A stretch of DNA of 64,000 nucleotides. Origin: Nannobrachium achirus. Taxonomy: Eukaryota > Chordata > Actinopteri > Myctophiformes > Myctophidae. The stretch spans positions 2,218,745-2,282,744 of the forward strand of contig OY997660.1 in assembly GCA_963921795.1 (NCBI GenBank). The letters are read 5' to 3'. Shown here in pieces: positions 10,985 to 21,335 of the stretch (position 1 is the first letter of the stretch; each line of letters opens with the position of its first letter). The notes under the pieces are model-generated. The model was not told where the DNA came from, made no database searches, and saw only the letters and a program-made list of their open reading frames with translations. The translations under genes were made by a program, and so were the position numbers.

Positions 10985-11062
10985 AATTATCTCGCGGCAT
11001 CCCTGGACTGCCGTCACGGCACCCCAGGGTGCCCCGTCACCCACTCTGAAAACCCCTGGTAT
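10985..11062 (-). mobile_element. hAT-type MITE end fragment
   Basis: Ends in CCCACTCTGAAAACCCCTGG, complementary to the CAGAGGTTTTCAAAGTGGG-type terminus at 31414, with the adjoining GGACTGCCGTCACGGCACCC stretch. Confidence 0.65.
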
Positions 11063-11275
11063 AAGTAACAGCGTCTCCGCCATACGTGACACCTGCACAT
11101 TATAGCGGAGACAGCACAATACTTTGCCAGCCTTTTCGCCTCTTTTTTAGGCATCCCAAGTTGTTGAAAGCCTCTAACGACCAGCCTATGAGTATGTCCT
11201 TGGCTGCCAGATATAAAAATAAATAGTCTGCACCTTTAGCCCAGCTCTGATAAGGTATGTAGCAGAGGTTGGTAT
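11063..11275. repeat. Unclassified dispersed repeat, copy 1
   Basis: Shares AGTAACAGCGTCTCC, TTTGCCAGCC, GGCATCCCAAGTTGT and CAGACTGCACC-type words in order with 14288-14475. Not recognised as a known family. Confidence 0.55.
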
Positions 11276-11626
11276 TTAATGACCGTGATCATAAAGGCTT
11301 CCTCTAAGCTACGGTCAAAGGTGCTGCTTGCTGCTATCTCTAATACAGACTGGACTCTCCATCAACCACAACAACATGTGGTGTATGAGCTGTTAAAGAT
11401 GCAAAGATGTCTGAGTTATCACAGATATGGAACATGGATGGAATGACACGGGAATGTTTGTACATTCTCACTGAGGATGCATGATATTCTGATATTTTGA
11501 TGTCCTTTGCTATGAGTTACACTATTCTATCATGACGTTTTCAAAAACCTTTCAGGCTGTAGGAGACAATTTATAGAATCGGATCGGTATGTTCAAAGAC
11601 TTGCTCAAATTGTCATGTCATTGTCT

Positions 11627-11676
11627 CAAAAATAGCAGATCTACAAGCTCGTATAGCATCTGCTATCTTGTAACAG
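11627..11676. repeat. Imperfect hairpin of the recurrent core type
   Basis: AAAAATAGCAGATCTACAAG is followed by a shortened right arm (ATCTGCTATCTTG). Confidence 0.55.
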
Positions 11677-12218
11677 TTCAATTATAAAATACTGGAAAAC
11701 ATAATAATGTTAAAACTATTAAAGCTGTACATCCCTTTGTATGCATATAGCAGCCATTCAAGATGTATACACTAAGGCTGGGTGATATTAGGAAAACCTT
11801 CGATATTCCATAACGTTTAAAGTTGTTCTGCTTTAGTTCCACTGCCTGCCTAACCCAGATAATGAATAGCATATCCATGCATGCACACTGCACAGTACAC
11901 ATAGAATAAAGACATTAAATGCCTTATTTCCATTTTCCAACAATGGAAATAAGGCATTTCAATAAATAAATGGTTTTATTGAAATAACCACACCTGGTTA
12001 CAGATGGACTGCTTTTTTTGCATGTGCTATGTGCATGGATAGTGTCTGTTAATAAATTTGACACAAACACCAATACCTCATTTCAAGGCATCTTCGTTGA
12101 TATATATATACCTCACATGTTGATACATGAAGGTACATTTTAGATATATTGCCCAGCCTCAGTACAAACTACAGCCACGCATCGTACACATCATCAGAGG
12201 TTCTCTTTTCAGACTCAC
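11677..12218. other. Non-coding; short inverted repeat at 11910-11960
   Basis: AAATGCCTTATTTCCATT and its complement AATGGAAATAAGGCATTT flank a few bases. The expected Artemis exon(s) between IPSR and MPEIL were looked for here and not seen. Confidence 0.5.
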
Positions 12219-12291
12219 CCGACTAGGAATCTGGTAGAAGCGAGGGTCATAGAAGGTGGAGTCCAGATAAATAGACTGGATGTCTTTCACT
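12219..12291 (-). pseudogene. dclre1c: Artemis exon ([12 protein letters not shown]...YQIPSR), splice sites intact
   Basis: The 73-nt minus-strand exon begins with A (completing AG|A = Arg from the exon at 13954) and encodes [18 protein letters not shown], then YQIPSR: 24 residues that align without gaps to the Artemis beta-CASP region. Acceptor (TTCCAG, AG at 12292-12293) and donor (GTGAGTC at 12212-12218) are canonical. It is the best preserved piece of the gene here. Since its neighbours are damaged or missing it is listed as part of a pseudogene, though this exon alone shows no lesion. Confidence 0.85.
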
Positions 12292-12549
12292 CTGGAATGG
12301 AGAGCAGAACACAGAGATAAGTTAGAGCTCAAATAACCTTTTAATCCACAGCATCCCTGAGTTAAGGTCTTTGCACACTGCTGTGTTTTTTCGGACGAAT
12401 ATCGGAACGAATTTCAGAGCACGTAAATAAAGAAATCTACCTCACTTTATGTCAATCATGTTTTCACAGAGCCGCCCGTTTTGTATTCATTTTCGGACCA
12501 GGGTTGATTTGTTCCGATTTTCGCACCACATTCGTCACCACTGGGTCCC

Positions 12550-12551
12550 TT

Positions 12552-12590
<39 letters not shown>
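12550..12590. repeat. (CT)n microsatellite
   Basis: About 20 CT units in non-coding sequence. Confidence 0.95.
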
Positions 12591-12593
<3 letters not shown>

Positions 12594-12912
12594 TGACCAG
12601 AAAGGCAGCCTACATCATGGTTTCAGTGGTTGACACTAAGGACCGATTCATACTCCACTTTTGGAGCTAAATTTATTTCGGCCGAACAGCCAAATTAATG
12701 TCCTTAAAGTCCTTGGTTTGGCCTTAATAATTATAGATGGAAATGTTTCTGTTTTCTGTGTTGTTGTTATTTTCCATGCATTCATTGTATTCTTATGTTT
12801 TCTGATTTACCTACACAGTACTGAGTCTGTGAGGATAACTCCCTCTTGTGGCTGTTTCTGGTATTATGGATAGAAATGTAACCCAGTCCAAAGCTCTGAT
12901 TGTCATCTAAAT

Positions 12913-13257
12913 CATTTGTTCTCAACTTGTGGCATTATTTTGGGGGGTCCCCAGATGATTAGCTTAATGTGCAACATTGTTTCCTCACTCAACAGTAACA
13001 AACCAACATAAAGTTTAAGTGTATAGAGGGTTTATGCACATTTCTAAAGTGAAGATTTAAGGACTTTTTAATACCTCTAAAATGACAAAGCATTGGCAAA
13101 GAATTGTCAAATATTAGAGGCAGAAATTGTGAAAATAGCCGATCTACAAGCTGCTATTTTCACAACAGAACATTGTTTTACAGTACAAGATGCAACTCTT
13201 TTTGTTCGTCATATGATTATTTTGGGGGTCGCGTCCTGAAAAGGTTGAGAACCACTG
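12913..13257. mobile_element. hAT-type MITE, near complete
   Basis: Left end CATTTGTTCTCAAC (degraded), right end GGTTGAGAACCACTG. Flanking octamers atctaaat (12905-12912) and acctaaat (13258-13265) match at 7 of 8 positions, consistent with an old hAT duplication. Carries a collapsed copy of the hairpin core (GAAAATAGCCGATCTACAAG, then GCTATTTTCAC). Confidence 0.88.
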
Positions 13258-13953
13258 ACCTAAATTGTAACAGGTGTGACAGTGCAACTACAGTAGGAAG
13301 TACAGTAGCAGCTGTGATGCTTTCCTCAGCTAGTAAGTAACAGAATAACTGCTTCAGACACAGATCTTTCTCCCCCTGCCAACACATTGTTTTGTGTGTT
13401 TAAAACGGGGCCTTGGAAACTTTGGGCTTGGGCTTTTTACAGATATAATCTGACATTCTTCAAGTAAAGGTTTCATTTTTTTGGGAGAAGTGGATTTTTT
13501 GTTGGCTATCTGTCTAGTACTGTACAGATACACGCTATCAGAATAACTAGTAAAGTATTGCGTTATCCTTTTAGCCTTAATGTCATTCATGCCCATTTGC
13601 CCGATAAACAAGTCGTCCATTATTAAAGGATGGTAAAATTTGCGCTCGTAGAACAAATTCATGTTAAATCCAACCGATAACGTGCCGAGCGGCGACTGTT
13701 GGTCACTTTGAAAAAGCTGAATGAAACAAAGGCAAACTAGAACTCTGTCCAGGTGGCAACTTGCACCTTGCACAAGTAGGCCATACATGGCCTACTTGTG
13801 CACCAGCAGAGTGCGCCATGAGGTGTGCTCACCACTGGCATCACCAGGAATGCTGGTCCCTCATTGGCTGTTAATGATGACGTTGCCAGAAATGCTGGTC
13901 CCAAAGTAATGAGAAAAAGAGTGCGAAAGAGACAGAGAGAGAGACTAGCTCAC
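13258..13953. other. Non-coding; shares a short repeat with 14515-14560
   Basis: A 144-codon minus-strand frame exists at 13354-13788, but its only recurrent piece (TAAAGTATTGCGTTATCCTT) reappears at 14520 in a broken frame. That suggests repeat DNA, not a gene. At 13780-13805 there is a small palindrome (AGTAGGCCATACATGGCCTACT). Confidence 0.5.
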
Positions 13954-14053
13954 CTGCTCCCAGAATGCAACAGTTCTATCCTGGAAGCGTCTCCTTTGGC
14001 GAACCTGAAGTCTCCTGTGTACAACACTGTACCCTGAGAGCCTTCAAAGAGAA

Positions 14054-14057
<4 letters not shown>
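13954..14057 (-). pseudogene. dclre1c: Artemis exon ([17 protein letters not shown]...LLHSGSR), acceptor lost
   Basis: The minus strand encodes [20 protein letters not shown], then [15 protein letters not shown]. This is the metallo-beta-lactamase strand of Artemis with the TGDFR motif, whose Asp helps bind metal in SNM1-family nucleases. The donor GTGAGC (GT at 13952-13953) is intact, in the phase needed to join the exon at 12219-12291. Upstream of FLF the sequence is an uninterrupted (GT)n of about 43 units with no AG, so the natural acceptor is gone; the only AG choices lie inside the coding homology. Exons carrying the HxHxDH metal site were not found upstream within the window. Confidence 0.85.

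Positions 14058-14142
<85 letters not shown>
14058..14142. repeat. (CA)n microsatellite overwriting an exon acceptor
   Basis: About 42 CA units directly against the Artemis exon. Confidence 0.95.
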
Positions 14143-14145
<3 letters not shown>

Positions 14146-14287
14146 ATACATTTTAACAATGTATTTATGTCCAAATAAGGGAGAAACATATCGGGACGCA
14201 GATACTATTGGTGCAGCAAGAATACATTCACTAAATCACGGCATACGTTTTCATGATACAGTAGCATGTCACATACAGTACTCTATG

Positions 14288-14475
14288 GGTATAAGTAACA
14301 GTGTCTCCACCATATGTGGCGGCTGCCCTTACTGGTTCTTTGCCAGCCTTATTGCCTCCTTTTTGGGCATCCCACGTTGTGGAAACCACAACAACCAGCC
14401 TGTGGGTATAATGTCCTGGAATGTTGAATATAAAGACAAACAGACTGCACCTGAAACACAGCTCTGAGATGGTAT
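14288..14475. repeat. Unclassified dispersed repeat, copy 2
   Basis: Ordered word sharing with 11063-11275, including AGTAACAGTGTCTCC and GGCATCCCACGTTGT. Confidence 0.55.
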
Positions 14476-14812
14476 TTAGCCTTAATATCTGACTGTACCT
14501 CTGTTTACATTTATGACTAATAAAGTATTGTGTTATCCTTTTAGCCTTTATGTCTGACAACTCTGACTGTACCTGTAAAAATAAACACAAATTACCAAGC
14601 TATCAAGCTAAATTTGAGTGAATTCGAGTGAAGCAGAGAAATCCGCCATCATTTCCATGATCGCGGAATCGCAGATTCCTGAGGGACATTATAATAGTTA
14701 CTATATAATATACTATAATAATAATATACTATATAATAGTTACTACTCACATGACTGAACCTGGACAATGACCTGCAGTCAGGAGAGTCACCAAGAGGTC
14801 ATCTTTCTGTGA

Positions 14813-14814
14813 CA

Positions 14815-14858
<44 letters not shown>

Positions 14859-14881
14859 CTCGCACACACACACACACACAC
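14813..14881. repeat. (ACGC)n then (CA)n microsatellite
   Basis: About 11 ACGC units then about ten CA units, directly against the foldback element. Confidence 0.95.
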
Positions 14882-15868
14882 CATGCTCAAGCTCCCTCAG
14901 CCCTATGTTCCCTCAGCCTTATGTTCCCTCAGCCTTATGTTCCCTCAACCCTATGTTCCCTCAGCCTTATGTTCCCTCAGCCCTATGTTCCATCAGCCCT
15001 ATGTTCCCTCATCCCAAAATAGGACCCTATGTTCCCTCAGCCCTATGTTCCCTCAGACCAAAAATCTCAGTCCCCCATGGCATTGTTTCCGACGTCTCAT
15101 TGTTCTGACGCCCCATTCGTCCGATGCTGGTGAATGCTAACCTGGTGAATGCTAACCTGGTGAATGCTAACCCGTGAATGCGGACCTGCCGACACTGGTG
15201 AATGCTAACCTTTTGAATGCTGGCGAATGCTAACCTTGTGAATGCTGACCTCCCGATGCTGGTGAATGCTAACCTGGTGAATGTTAACCTGAAGAATGCT
15301 AACTCTTTATATGCCCATTTATGGAGATCCCTGATGTCAACATTATTAAGGCCATATCTGTGAATGCATGGGTAACAGAGATCTCCATATATGGGTAACT
15401 GGTCCGATATTGGCGATATATATTAATAAAAGATAACATAAATTAAAAGTTCACATATGGGTATTCCCAGATGATGCCCTGTTAGGGGAACCACACCAAC
15501 AGAATCCATATATGGCCAAGACTGGTGGCCAAGACAGATATGGCGTGACCTTGCCCAGTAAGACGCCCTTAATGGGACATCGGAACAATGAGATGTCAGA
15601 CCAATGACATGGCACCGTCTATTTTGGGCTGAGGGAACATAGGGCTGAGGGAACATAGGGTCTATTTTTGGGTTGAGGGAACATAGGGCTGAGGGAACAT
15701 AGGGTCTATTTTGGAATTGAGGGAACATAGGGCTGGGGGCTAACATAGGGTTGAGGGAACATAGGGTATAATAAATTGTTAGGGAGTGAGGGAACATAGG
15801 GCTGAGGGAACATAGGGCTGAGGGAACATAGGGCTGAGGGAACATAGGGCTGAGGGGGCTTGAGCATG
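14882..15868. mobile_element. Foldback-type element with minisatellite inverted repeats
   Basis: Starts CATGCTCAAGCTCCCTCAG and ends with the complement CTGAGGGGGCTTGAGCATG. Each end is a tandem array of a 16-bp unit, CCCTCAGCCCTATGTT at 14890-15060 and its complement at 15618-15858. Between them lie a GGTGAATGCTAACCT minisatellite (15125-15310) and an inverted copy of the CCATATATGG repeat (15300-15560). No transposase frame. The architecture matches foldback elements whose inverted repeats are themselves tandem arrays. Confidence 0.75.
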
Positions 15869-15942
15869 ACCCCTTAAAGGGTCAATCGCAATTATTTGAG
15901 TGACAATTAATCGTCATTTAAAATGTCATAATCGTGACAGCC
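15869..15942 (+). mobile_element. Terminal fragment of an AATCGTGACAGCCCTA-type element
   Basis: Sequence running into ATAATCGTGACAGCCCTA is a recurrent teleost transposon end. A related diverged stretch lies at 29640-29695 and a complementary tip (TAGGGCTGTCAC) at 31383. Confidence 0.45.
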
Positions 15943-16560
15943 CTAAACATTGCAGAATTAGGACAATACCCACTCATTATCAAAGTAAAAAAGAGAGCAC
16001 TTCAATGTTATAAACATCTAAAAGAAGGCAACCCAGACACGCTTCATATAGCCCTCAACCATAGTGAAAACCTACAGGGATGCCCACTGAGTCAGCTGGC
16101 CCAGGGACAAACACAAGCACAACTACCAGACGGAAATCCCATTGGACCAAACCAGATTATAAGAAAACAAAAAGAAAGCTACCTGACATACTGGAAAGAG
16201 AACCCAAAACCGAAGCAAATGGAATGCTATCTAGCACTAAAAAGAAAATATACATTGGCAGAATATCTGAGCACAGTAAACAACCCAAAACTCAGGAAAG
16301 CCTTGACTACAGGTACAGACTCAGCGAACACAGCCTTGCCATAGAGAAACACAGACAGACCCCGCTCCCATGGGAAGACAGGCTATGCCCACTGCACACA
16401 AAATGTGGTAGAAACAGAGTTACACTTTCTAACCACCTACCAAGACAACAGAGACACATACTTCCCACAGATTACACACACCCGAAGTGAGTTTGAAAAC
16501 ATGACCAAAGACAAAAAAACTCCCATACCTACTGGGAGAAATACAACAATGTGCAAACAC
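15943..16560 (+). pseudogene. C-terminal fragment of a LINE reverse transcriptase, frameshifted
   Basis: Encodes IAELGQYPLIIKVKKRALQC, then NQIIRKQKESYLTYW and YLALKRKYTLAEYLSTV. It resembles the post-RT region of a common teleost LINE, including the AELGxYPL and RLSEHSLAIE motifs. The frame breaks near 16310 (RYRLSEHSLAIEK continues in the next frame) and again near 16400 (VVETELHFL continues in a third). No RT catalytic motif remains. Clade not assigned. Confidence 0.75.
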
Positions 16561-16621
16561 AGCAGTGTGAAATGATGTGATAAAAGAAGGCTACAGAATG
16601 GAATACAACCACCCTAAGGAT

Positions 16622-16692
16622 TACAATTCAATTCAATTCAAAGGAGCTTTATTGGCATGAGAAAACATACGTTTACATTGCCAAAGCAAGTG
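16622..16692 (-). mobile_element. 5'-truncated LINE 3' end
   Basis: (AATTC)n followed by AAAGGAGCTTTATTGGCATG is the complement of the LINE 3' terminus at 16988-17062: an inverted second copy of the same tail. Confidence 0.75.
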
Positions 16693-16987
16693 TCACAAAT
16701 AAATTATTACAAACCATTGACTGGCATCCAGACCTAAAGTATAGACAGACCTACCTTTAAACATGTTTTCAATTTGAGGCTTTTATCTTTTCCCTTATTT
16801 GTTCCTTCTATTGAAATCGTATTGAGAAAAAAGAAATGCTGCTATTAGTTCCAAAAAGCTTCACTTCATACCCTGTATATAGCCTACTGTACAAAGACAC
16901 AATGTGACATTGCTCTGTTTACATAATAATACTGTAGGCTATCCCCCTTCCCCAACTTTCCCCATTTTCAACTGTTTTTACTATGAT

Positions 16988-17062
16988 TCGAACGTGCTTT
17001 GGCAATGTAAACATTATGTTTTCTCATGCCAATAAAGCTCCTTTGAATATAATTGAATTGAC
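16988..17062 (+). mobile_element. LINE 3' end
   Basis: GCTTTGGCAATGTAAACAT, then CATGCCAATAAAGCTCCTTT and a GAATT-type tail. AATAAA is present. Probably the 3' end of the fragment at 15943, interrupted by the inverted copy. Confidence 0.7.
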
Positions 17063-17092
17063 CCAGTTCATCTGAATGTAATGATGCGAGGA

Positions 17093-17165
17093 AGCGGGAC
17101 TTGCAAGTTGCAACCGAGGCTCCCCTCGACAGACCAACGCACAGCCCGTTGTGCCACTGACTTGG
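17093..17165 (-). mobile_element. tRNA-derived SINE fragment
   Basis: On the minus strand the order is tRNA-like, with GTTGGTCTGTCGAGGGGAGC in the middle. It is more degenerate than the copy at 17513. Confidence 0.55.
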
Positions 17166-17512
17166 CAGAGCCGCAGCCAAACTGACTCATCCTCATCCCT
17201 TTGTCATATAGAAGATGAGCGCAATGCGAGGTTTTCCCCCTGAGTCCGATTGCAGAATGTTGTGCGCTGCATCTTGGCTGTAGTAGCCTAGGCTAACTTT
17301 ACTGGGTAAAACGTGAGTACCTTTTCCACCACTGCATGTTCAGGATCAGAGCTACACTGCTCAGCCTGTTGCCACTTGGCACGGCAGAGGCAGCAGAAAT
17401 CCATCCTCCTCATCCCTTTCTCTGCAAGATGAGCGCTATGCCAGACTAGCCTGAGATTGGCAGACTGTTGTGTGCTGGCTCTTGGCTGTAGACAGCAGCT
17501 ACTGACTATAAT

Positions 17513-17580
17513 ATGGACTTGAACCCGGGGCTCCCCTCGCCAGACCAACGCACACTCGCACAGCCCGTTGTGCCACTTGG
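17513..17580 (-). mobile_element. tRNA-derived SINE head with A and B boxes
   Basis: Minus strand: A box TGGCACAACGG (17565-17575) and B box GGTTCAAGTCC (17515-17525), about 40 nt apart as in a tRNA gene. The head continues into the repeated unit, so the whole may be a SINE. No clean cloverleaf acceptor stem, so not a tRNA gene. Confidence 0.65.
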
Positions 17581-17875
17581 CAGAGCAGCAGACTCATCTC
17601 TTTTCAGCCTCGCACTTTGCTCTTCGAAGATGAGCCGCGCTATGCGATTCTCCCCCTCAGCCCGGTTGGCAGAACTGTTGTACGCTCACGCTGGCTCTTG
17701 GCCGTAGACAGCAGCTATACTAACTATGGACATAAACAATACTTTCTACTGGACTGGTCCGTTCCAGTAGAACACACGCTTCAAACCATGGCATAGACTA
17801 TAGAAACGTTAAGACGTCAGAACTCAGAACAGATCGAATCTCAACTTTGAGAGCAGAATGAAAGCGTAGCCCTGA

Positions 17876-18392
17876 AACATGACGGCCATTAACATGACCG
17901 TCATGTTTCCACATTAACCTTGCTTCTAGCGATGTAGACAAAGAACCCCGGCAGGCTAAACAAACGTTCAGATTTCAAAAATAAAGTGCTTACCCAAGGC
18001 TAATATGTGTCAGAATAGATGCCGTTTAACCAGAATTACATGCCGCTCCCGTATTGTGTAATGAAAAGCATTTTTATCCGATCATTGTCTGTTTCCCCAT
18101 GTATTTTCGGACAGGTTTTTGTGAGTCCACGCCCACATCTCCGTGTCCATACTAGATGGGGTTGGTGTGGAAAACCAGGAAATACAAGGAGAACCCGAAA
18201 TGTGCTTTTTATTAAGCAACACGGGAGCGGCATGTCATTCTGGTTGAACGGCATCTATTCTGACACAAACTAGCCTTGGTTAAGCACTTTATTTTTGAAA
18301 TCTGAAAGTCTGTTTAGCCTGCCGGGGCTCTTTGTTTACCTCGCTAGAAGCATGGTTGAGGTGGAAACATGACGGTCATATGGCCGTCATGT
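17876..18392. mobile_element. Foldback MITE with ~165-bp inverted repeats
   Basis: Left arm words (CATGACCGTCATGTTTCCAC, CAGAATAGATGCCGTTTAAC, ACATGCCGCTCCCGT) reappear complemented and in reverse order in the right arm to 18392. The unique centre of about 150 bp has no coding signal. Both tips carry a small palindrome around CATGACGGCCAT. Confidence 0.85.
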
Positions 18393-18907
18393 TGTGCCAC
18401 TTGGCAGAGCCAACCGCCCTCATCCCCTTTCTCTGCAAGATGAGCGCTATGCGAAGTTAAGTTTTCCCCCTGAGCCCGGTTGGCAGAACTGTTGGCTCTT
18501 GGCTGTAGACAGCAGCTACTAACTATGGACATAAACAATACTTTCTACTGGACTGGTCCGTTCATTTACACACGCTTCAAACCATAGACAAAAATACGTC
18601 AGAACAGATCATCTCAACTTGAAAGAGCAGAATGAGAGTGGGAAGAGACTCTTGTTGTCAGTCAGATGAATCGTGTCTCCTTTTGTTTTGAACTGGGCTG
18701 TGAATATAGCCTGTGTTGAACACAGCTTTAATGTGGCTGTTTTAATACCATAACATGCGGTTGATATCACATTATTAAATACAATGTAAAGCTGTGTTTA
18801 ACCTACTTGTTTGTTTCCAGCGCAGTGAGCATGGATCAGCAGCCGACATGGAAGGGCGTTTAGCACTGTTGACTCAGCTGCAGTCTGCAGACAGGGTACT
18901 GACTGCA

Positions 18908-19056
18908 GGGGTGTTCAACATGTCTCCTTTCCGACATGTCTCCATTCCGACACTAACCCCATCTCTAACCCTAACCCTAAACATAACCCCTATGGGAGTG
19001 TCGCCACTCCGACAATAAGGAGTCAATTTCGGAGTGGCGACATATCGGAATGGAGA
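18908..19056. repeat. Nested inverted repeat with short telomere-like core
   Basis: GTGTCGCCACTCCGA pairs with TCGGAGTGGCGACA (18990-19045), inside an outer pair CTCCATTCCGACA / CGGAATGGAG. About two and a half CTAACC units lie at 18966-18985, too few for an interstitial telomere. Confidence 0.6.
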
Positions 19057-19210
19057 GAGCTCCCGTAAGCTAGTAGGTAGATAGGCAGGCAGGTTACAGG
19101 TAGTAAAGAGTAGGCTGTTTAAAGTGCAATTTACAGGTAATAACTCTAACCCAGTTTGCATTTTTGTTCAATAATGAACGACAACCATACCACAGGCCAA
19201 ATGTGAATTT

Positions 19211-19214
<4 letters not shown>

Positions 19215-19280
<66 letters not shown>
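19215..19280. repeat. (GA)n microsatellite
   Basis: About 32 GA units. Confidence 0.95.
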
Positions 19281-19282
<2 letters not shown>

Positions 19283-19886
19283 ATTAAAATGTAGCCAGTT
19301 TGAATTAGTCGGGGGGCCGAAGCTGATATTTAGACATATGCAGCTATCTCGGGGTAGAAGTTGCCAACCTATTCAGAACTAATCTTTAACCCCTTGTGAT
19401 GGGTTCTAACCTGGTTGGCATCTCTGAAAATGATTTTTAGGTCATTTTATCGCTGTATACTTAAAAGTGGTAAAATCTGATTTTTCTGCAATAATGTTGA
19501 GCTGATTTGCTAATGTAAGTGTACTGCTAATGTGGTAATGTAATGAAAATACAGGTAGCAAAGCTAATACTAGAAAATATTGTTCCTTCGAAACAATTGT
19601 GGGCAACAATACGGGTTTCATGGCTGTACCTCAAACACAGCATGAGCTATACCTGTTCAAAGTTTGCACTTTCGAAGGCTTCCTATAGCACCACCATTTG
19701 GCCGATTGCTGTAAAAAGTAATAGCACACGTTGCCACAGTAAGCTGAACACATTGATGTTTTTATTTTCATTTTCTCACTAACAGGCGCAAGTGTGCTCG
19801 CCTTTCAGGCGAGCCCACAACAAGCACAAAAGTTTGACCACTTTACACATCAGATATTTGATATATGGATCCCCTTGTCCATGGGG
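19281..19886. other. Non-coding, no gene seen
   Basis: No repeat terminus or exon recognised. Confidence 0.4.
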
Positions 19887-19889
19887 ATG

Positions 19890-19966
19890 TACCCCTTTTG
19901 GTCTAGTGGTTAAGAAGATATTGTACTTTCACGCAAGAGACTTGGGTTTTAATCCTGGGCGTGATT
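19890..19966 (+). mobile_element. tRNA-Glu-like SINE head or tRNA pseudogene
   Basis: A box TGGTCTAGTGG at 19899-19909 is identical to that of vertebrate tRNA-Glu. A loop resembling CTTTCAC with anticodon TTC follows, then a degenerate B box GGTTTTAATCC at 19945-19955. The acceptor stem does not close well, so a SINE or pseudogene is more likely than a working tRNA gene. Confidence 0.6.
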
Positions 19967-20228
19967 CAAAAGAATAATGAAATACTTACTGGCTTTTTCT
20001 GCAAGCACAACTAAGACAGGGGTCATTGCCATGTTTGCTTGTGGTGGATATCTTTCTCAAAATATATGTTTTTCCCACATACAAAATGAGCGTACAATAA
20101 TAGGCTAATACTATAGAAAAACACATGAGCTAGCCATGAATGACCATATCAGGTCTAGGTCTAGAATGTTGTTGTAGTGTTGTAAAGAAAGGCTAATACA
20201 GGATACAAGCGGTCAAAAAGAGGGGGTC
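19967..20228. other. Non-coding, no gene seen
   Basis: Nothing recognised. Confidence 0.4.
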
Positions 20229-20345
20229 CACCCTATGTTCCCCAGGTTCTATGTTCCCCACAGGTTAACCTGCATTAGTTTTACTGAGGTTAGGTTTAGG
20301 TGGTAAGAAAGTGGGGAACATAGAACCTGGGGAATATAGGTACGG
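20229..20345. mobile_element. Small inverted-repeat element (CCCTATGTTCCCC family)
   Basis: CCCTATGTTCCCCAGGTTCT at 20232 onwards pairs with AGAACCTGGGGAATATAGG ending at 20341. The words resemble the 16-bp unit of the foldback at 14882, so it may be a minimal relative. Confidence 0.7.
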
Positions 20346-20915
20346 TCCCAAAAAGACTAACATTAACAGTCGAGCAGTTTAACACCCCCTAGTGGTGGAC
20401 ATGTAGGAACTGAGATAACTTGGATGATTTAATAGCAGACATAAATACATTTATCTGCATTAGATTCCCGCAGAAACAGGTGGATAGTTTTGTTGATTTA
20501 CTTTTGATGAGGTAATGCTCTTTCATTTAAAATGTCAGGTATTAAAAAGGTCCCTAGCAGCACTTACCACCGGTACACATTCTCACATTCAGTTGTTTTC
20601 CAGTAAACAATATTTATTTATGACGTCACAGAGTATAAAATAAAAAGGTTTAATCGTCATTCATTGGAGGCTACAAAACAAAGCACATGATCTGTACACA
20701 CACGCACAGCATCTCTGAATTTACAAGTCCCTAAAAAAAGATCTTCTTGAAATATAGCCTAAATGTAACTGAAGCCAAACAGTTAAAAGAAACAGATGAC
20801 AGAAAATACTACTTGAATTACTGTAGAACTACAGTCAGACGGACGTGAACGCACACACTCTCACACTACACCCGTATTCAACCATCAAATAAGACAATCC
20901 AAATAACCTCCGTTC
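20346..20915. other. Non-coding, no gene seen
   Basis: Nothing recognised apart from simple AT-rich sequence. Confidence 0.4.
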
Positions 20916-20984
20916 CAGGGGTCTTCAACAGGGGGTTCGGGACCCCTTGGGAGTCCTCAGAGTTACCACAAGGGGGGCCGCCAA
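20916..20984 (+). mobile_element. hAT-type element, left part (interrupted by a LINE)
   Basis: CAGGGGTCTTCAACAGGGGG followed by CCTCAGAGTTACCACA matches the left end of the intact relative at 57236. It stops at CCGCCAA where the LINE tail begins and resumes at 25344. Confidence 0.85.
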
Positions 20985-21335
20985 TTGATTGATTGATTGA
21001 AGGCTTTATTAGAAGTTTGCATAGGAAAATGTACAGATTCATGACGGTACAGTTCACTGGTACAAGGTCTACTAAAAGGAGATCCATGAAAAGACTAAGC
21101 TTATTTCAACAGGAAACCATTAAAGTATCTCATATAACATTGAATGACAGACAAATAGAACACAGTACTATGCAGTAGATATGTAAAGAAAAAAAGAAAA
21201 CAGTAGGTCTATACAATCAGTAAGTACAGTATATACAATATATACAAGGAAGGGGCAGGTAACAGTAAGTCTAAACAATCAGTATGTACAGTATATACAA
21301 GGAAGGGGCAGGGAGGGTAGGGTTGGGCTAGGTTT

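Larger units (their letters stand above)
17130..18640. repeat. About four diverged copies of a ~200-bp unit
   Basis: Copies near 17130-17290, 17360-17520, 17565-17840 and 18392-18640 share TTGGCAGAG, AAGATGAGCGC, TGGCTCTTGGC and GACAGCAGCTA in order. The longer two add GGACTGGTCCGTTC. The foldback at 17876-18392 sits between copies 3 and 4. Confidence 0.7.

Noticed and set aside
13354-13788. 144-codon minus-strand frame as a gene
   Set aside because: No recognisable domain, and a piece of it (around TAAAGTATTGCGTTATCC) recurs at 14520 without an open frame.
18966-18985. Interstitial telomere (CTAACC)n
   Set aside because: Only about two and a half units, inside an inverted repeat; chance or part of a MITE.
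19890-19966. Functional tRNA-Glu gene
   Set aside because: A box is good but the B box is GGTTTTAATCC and the acceptor stem does not pair; kept as SINE head or pseudogene.
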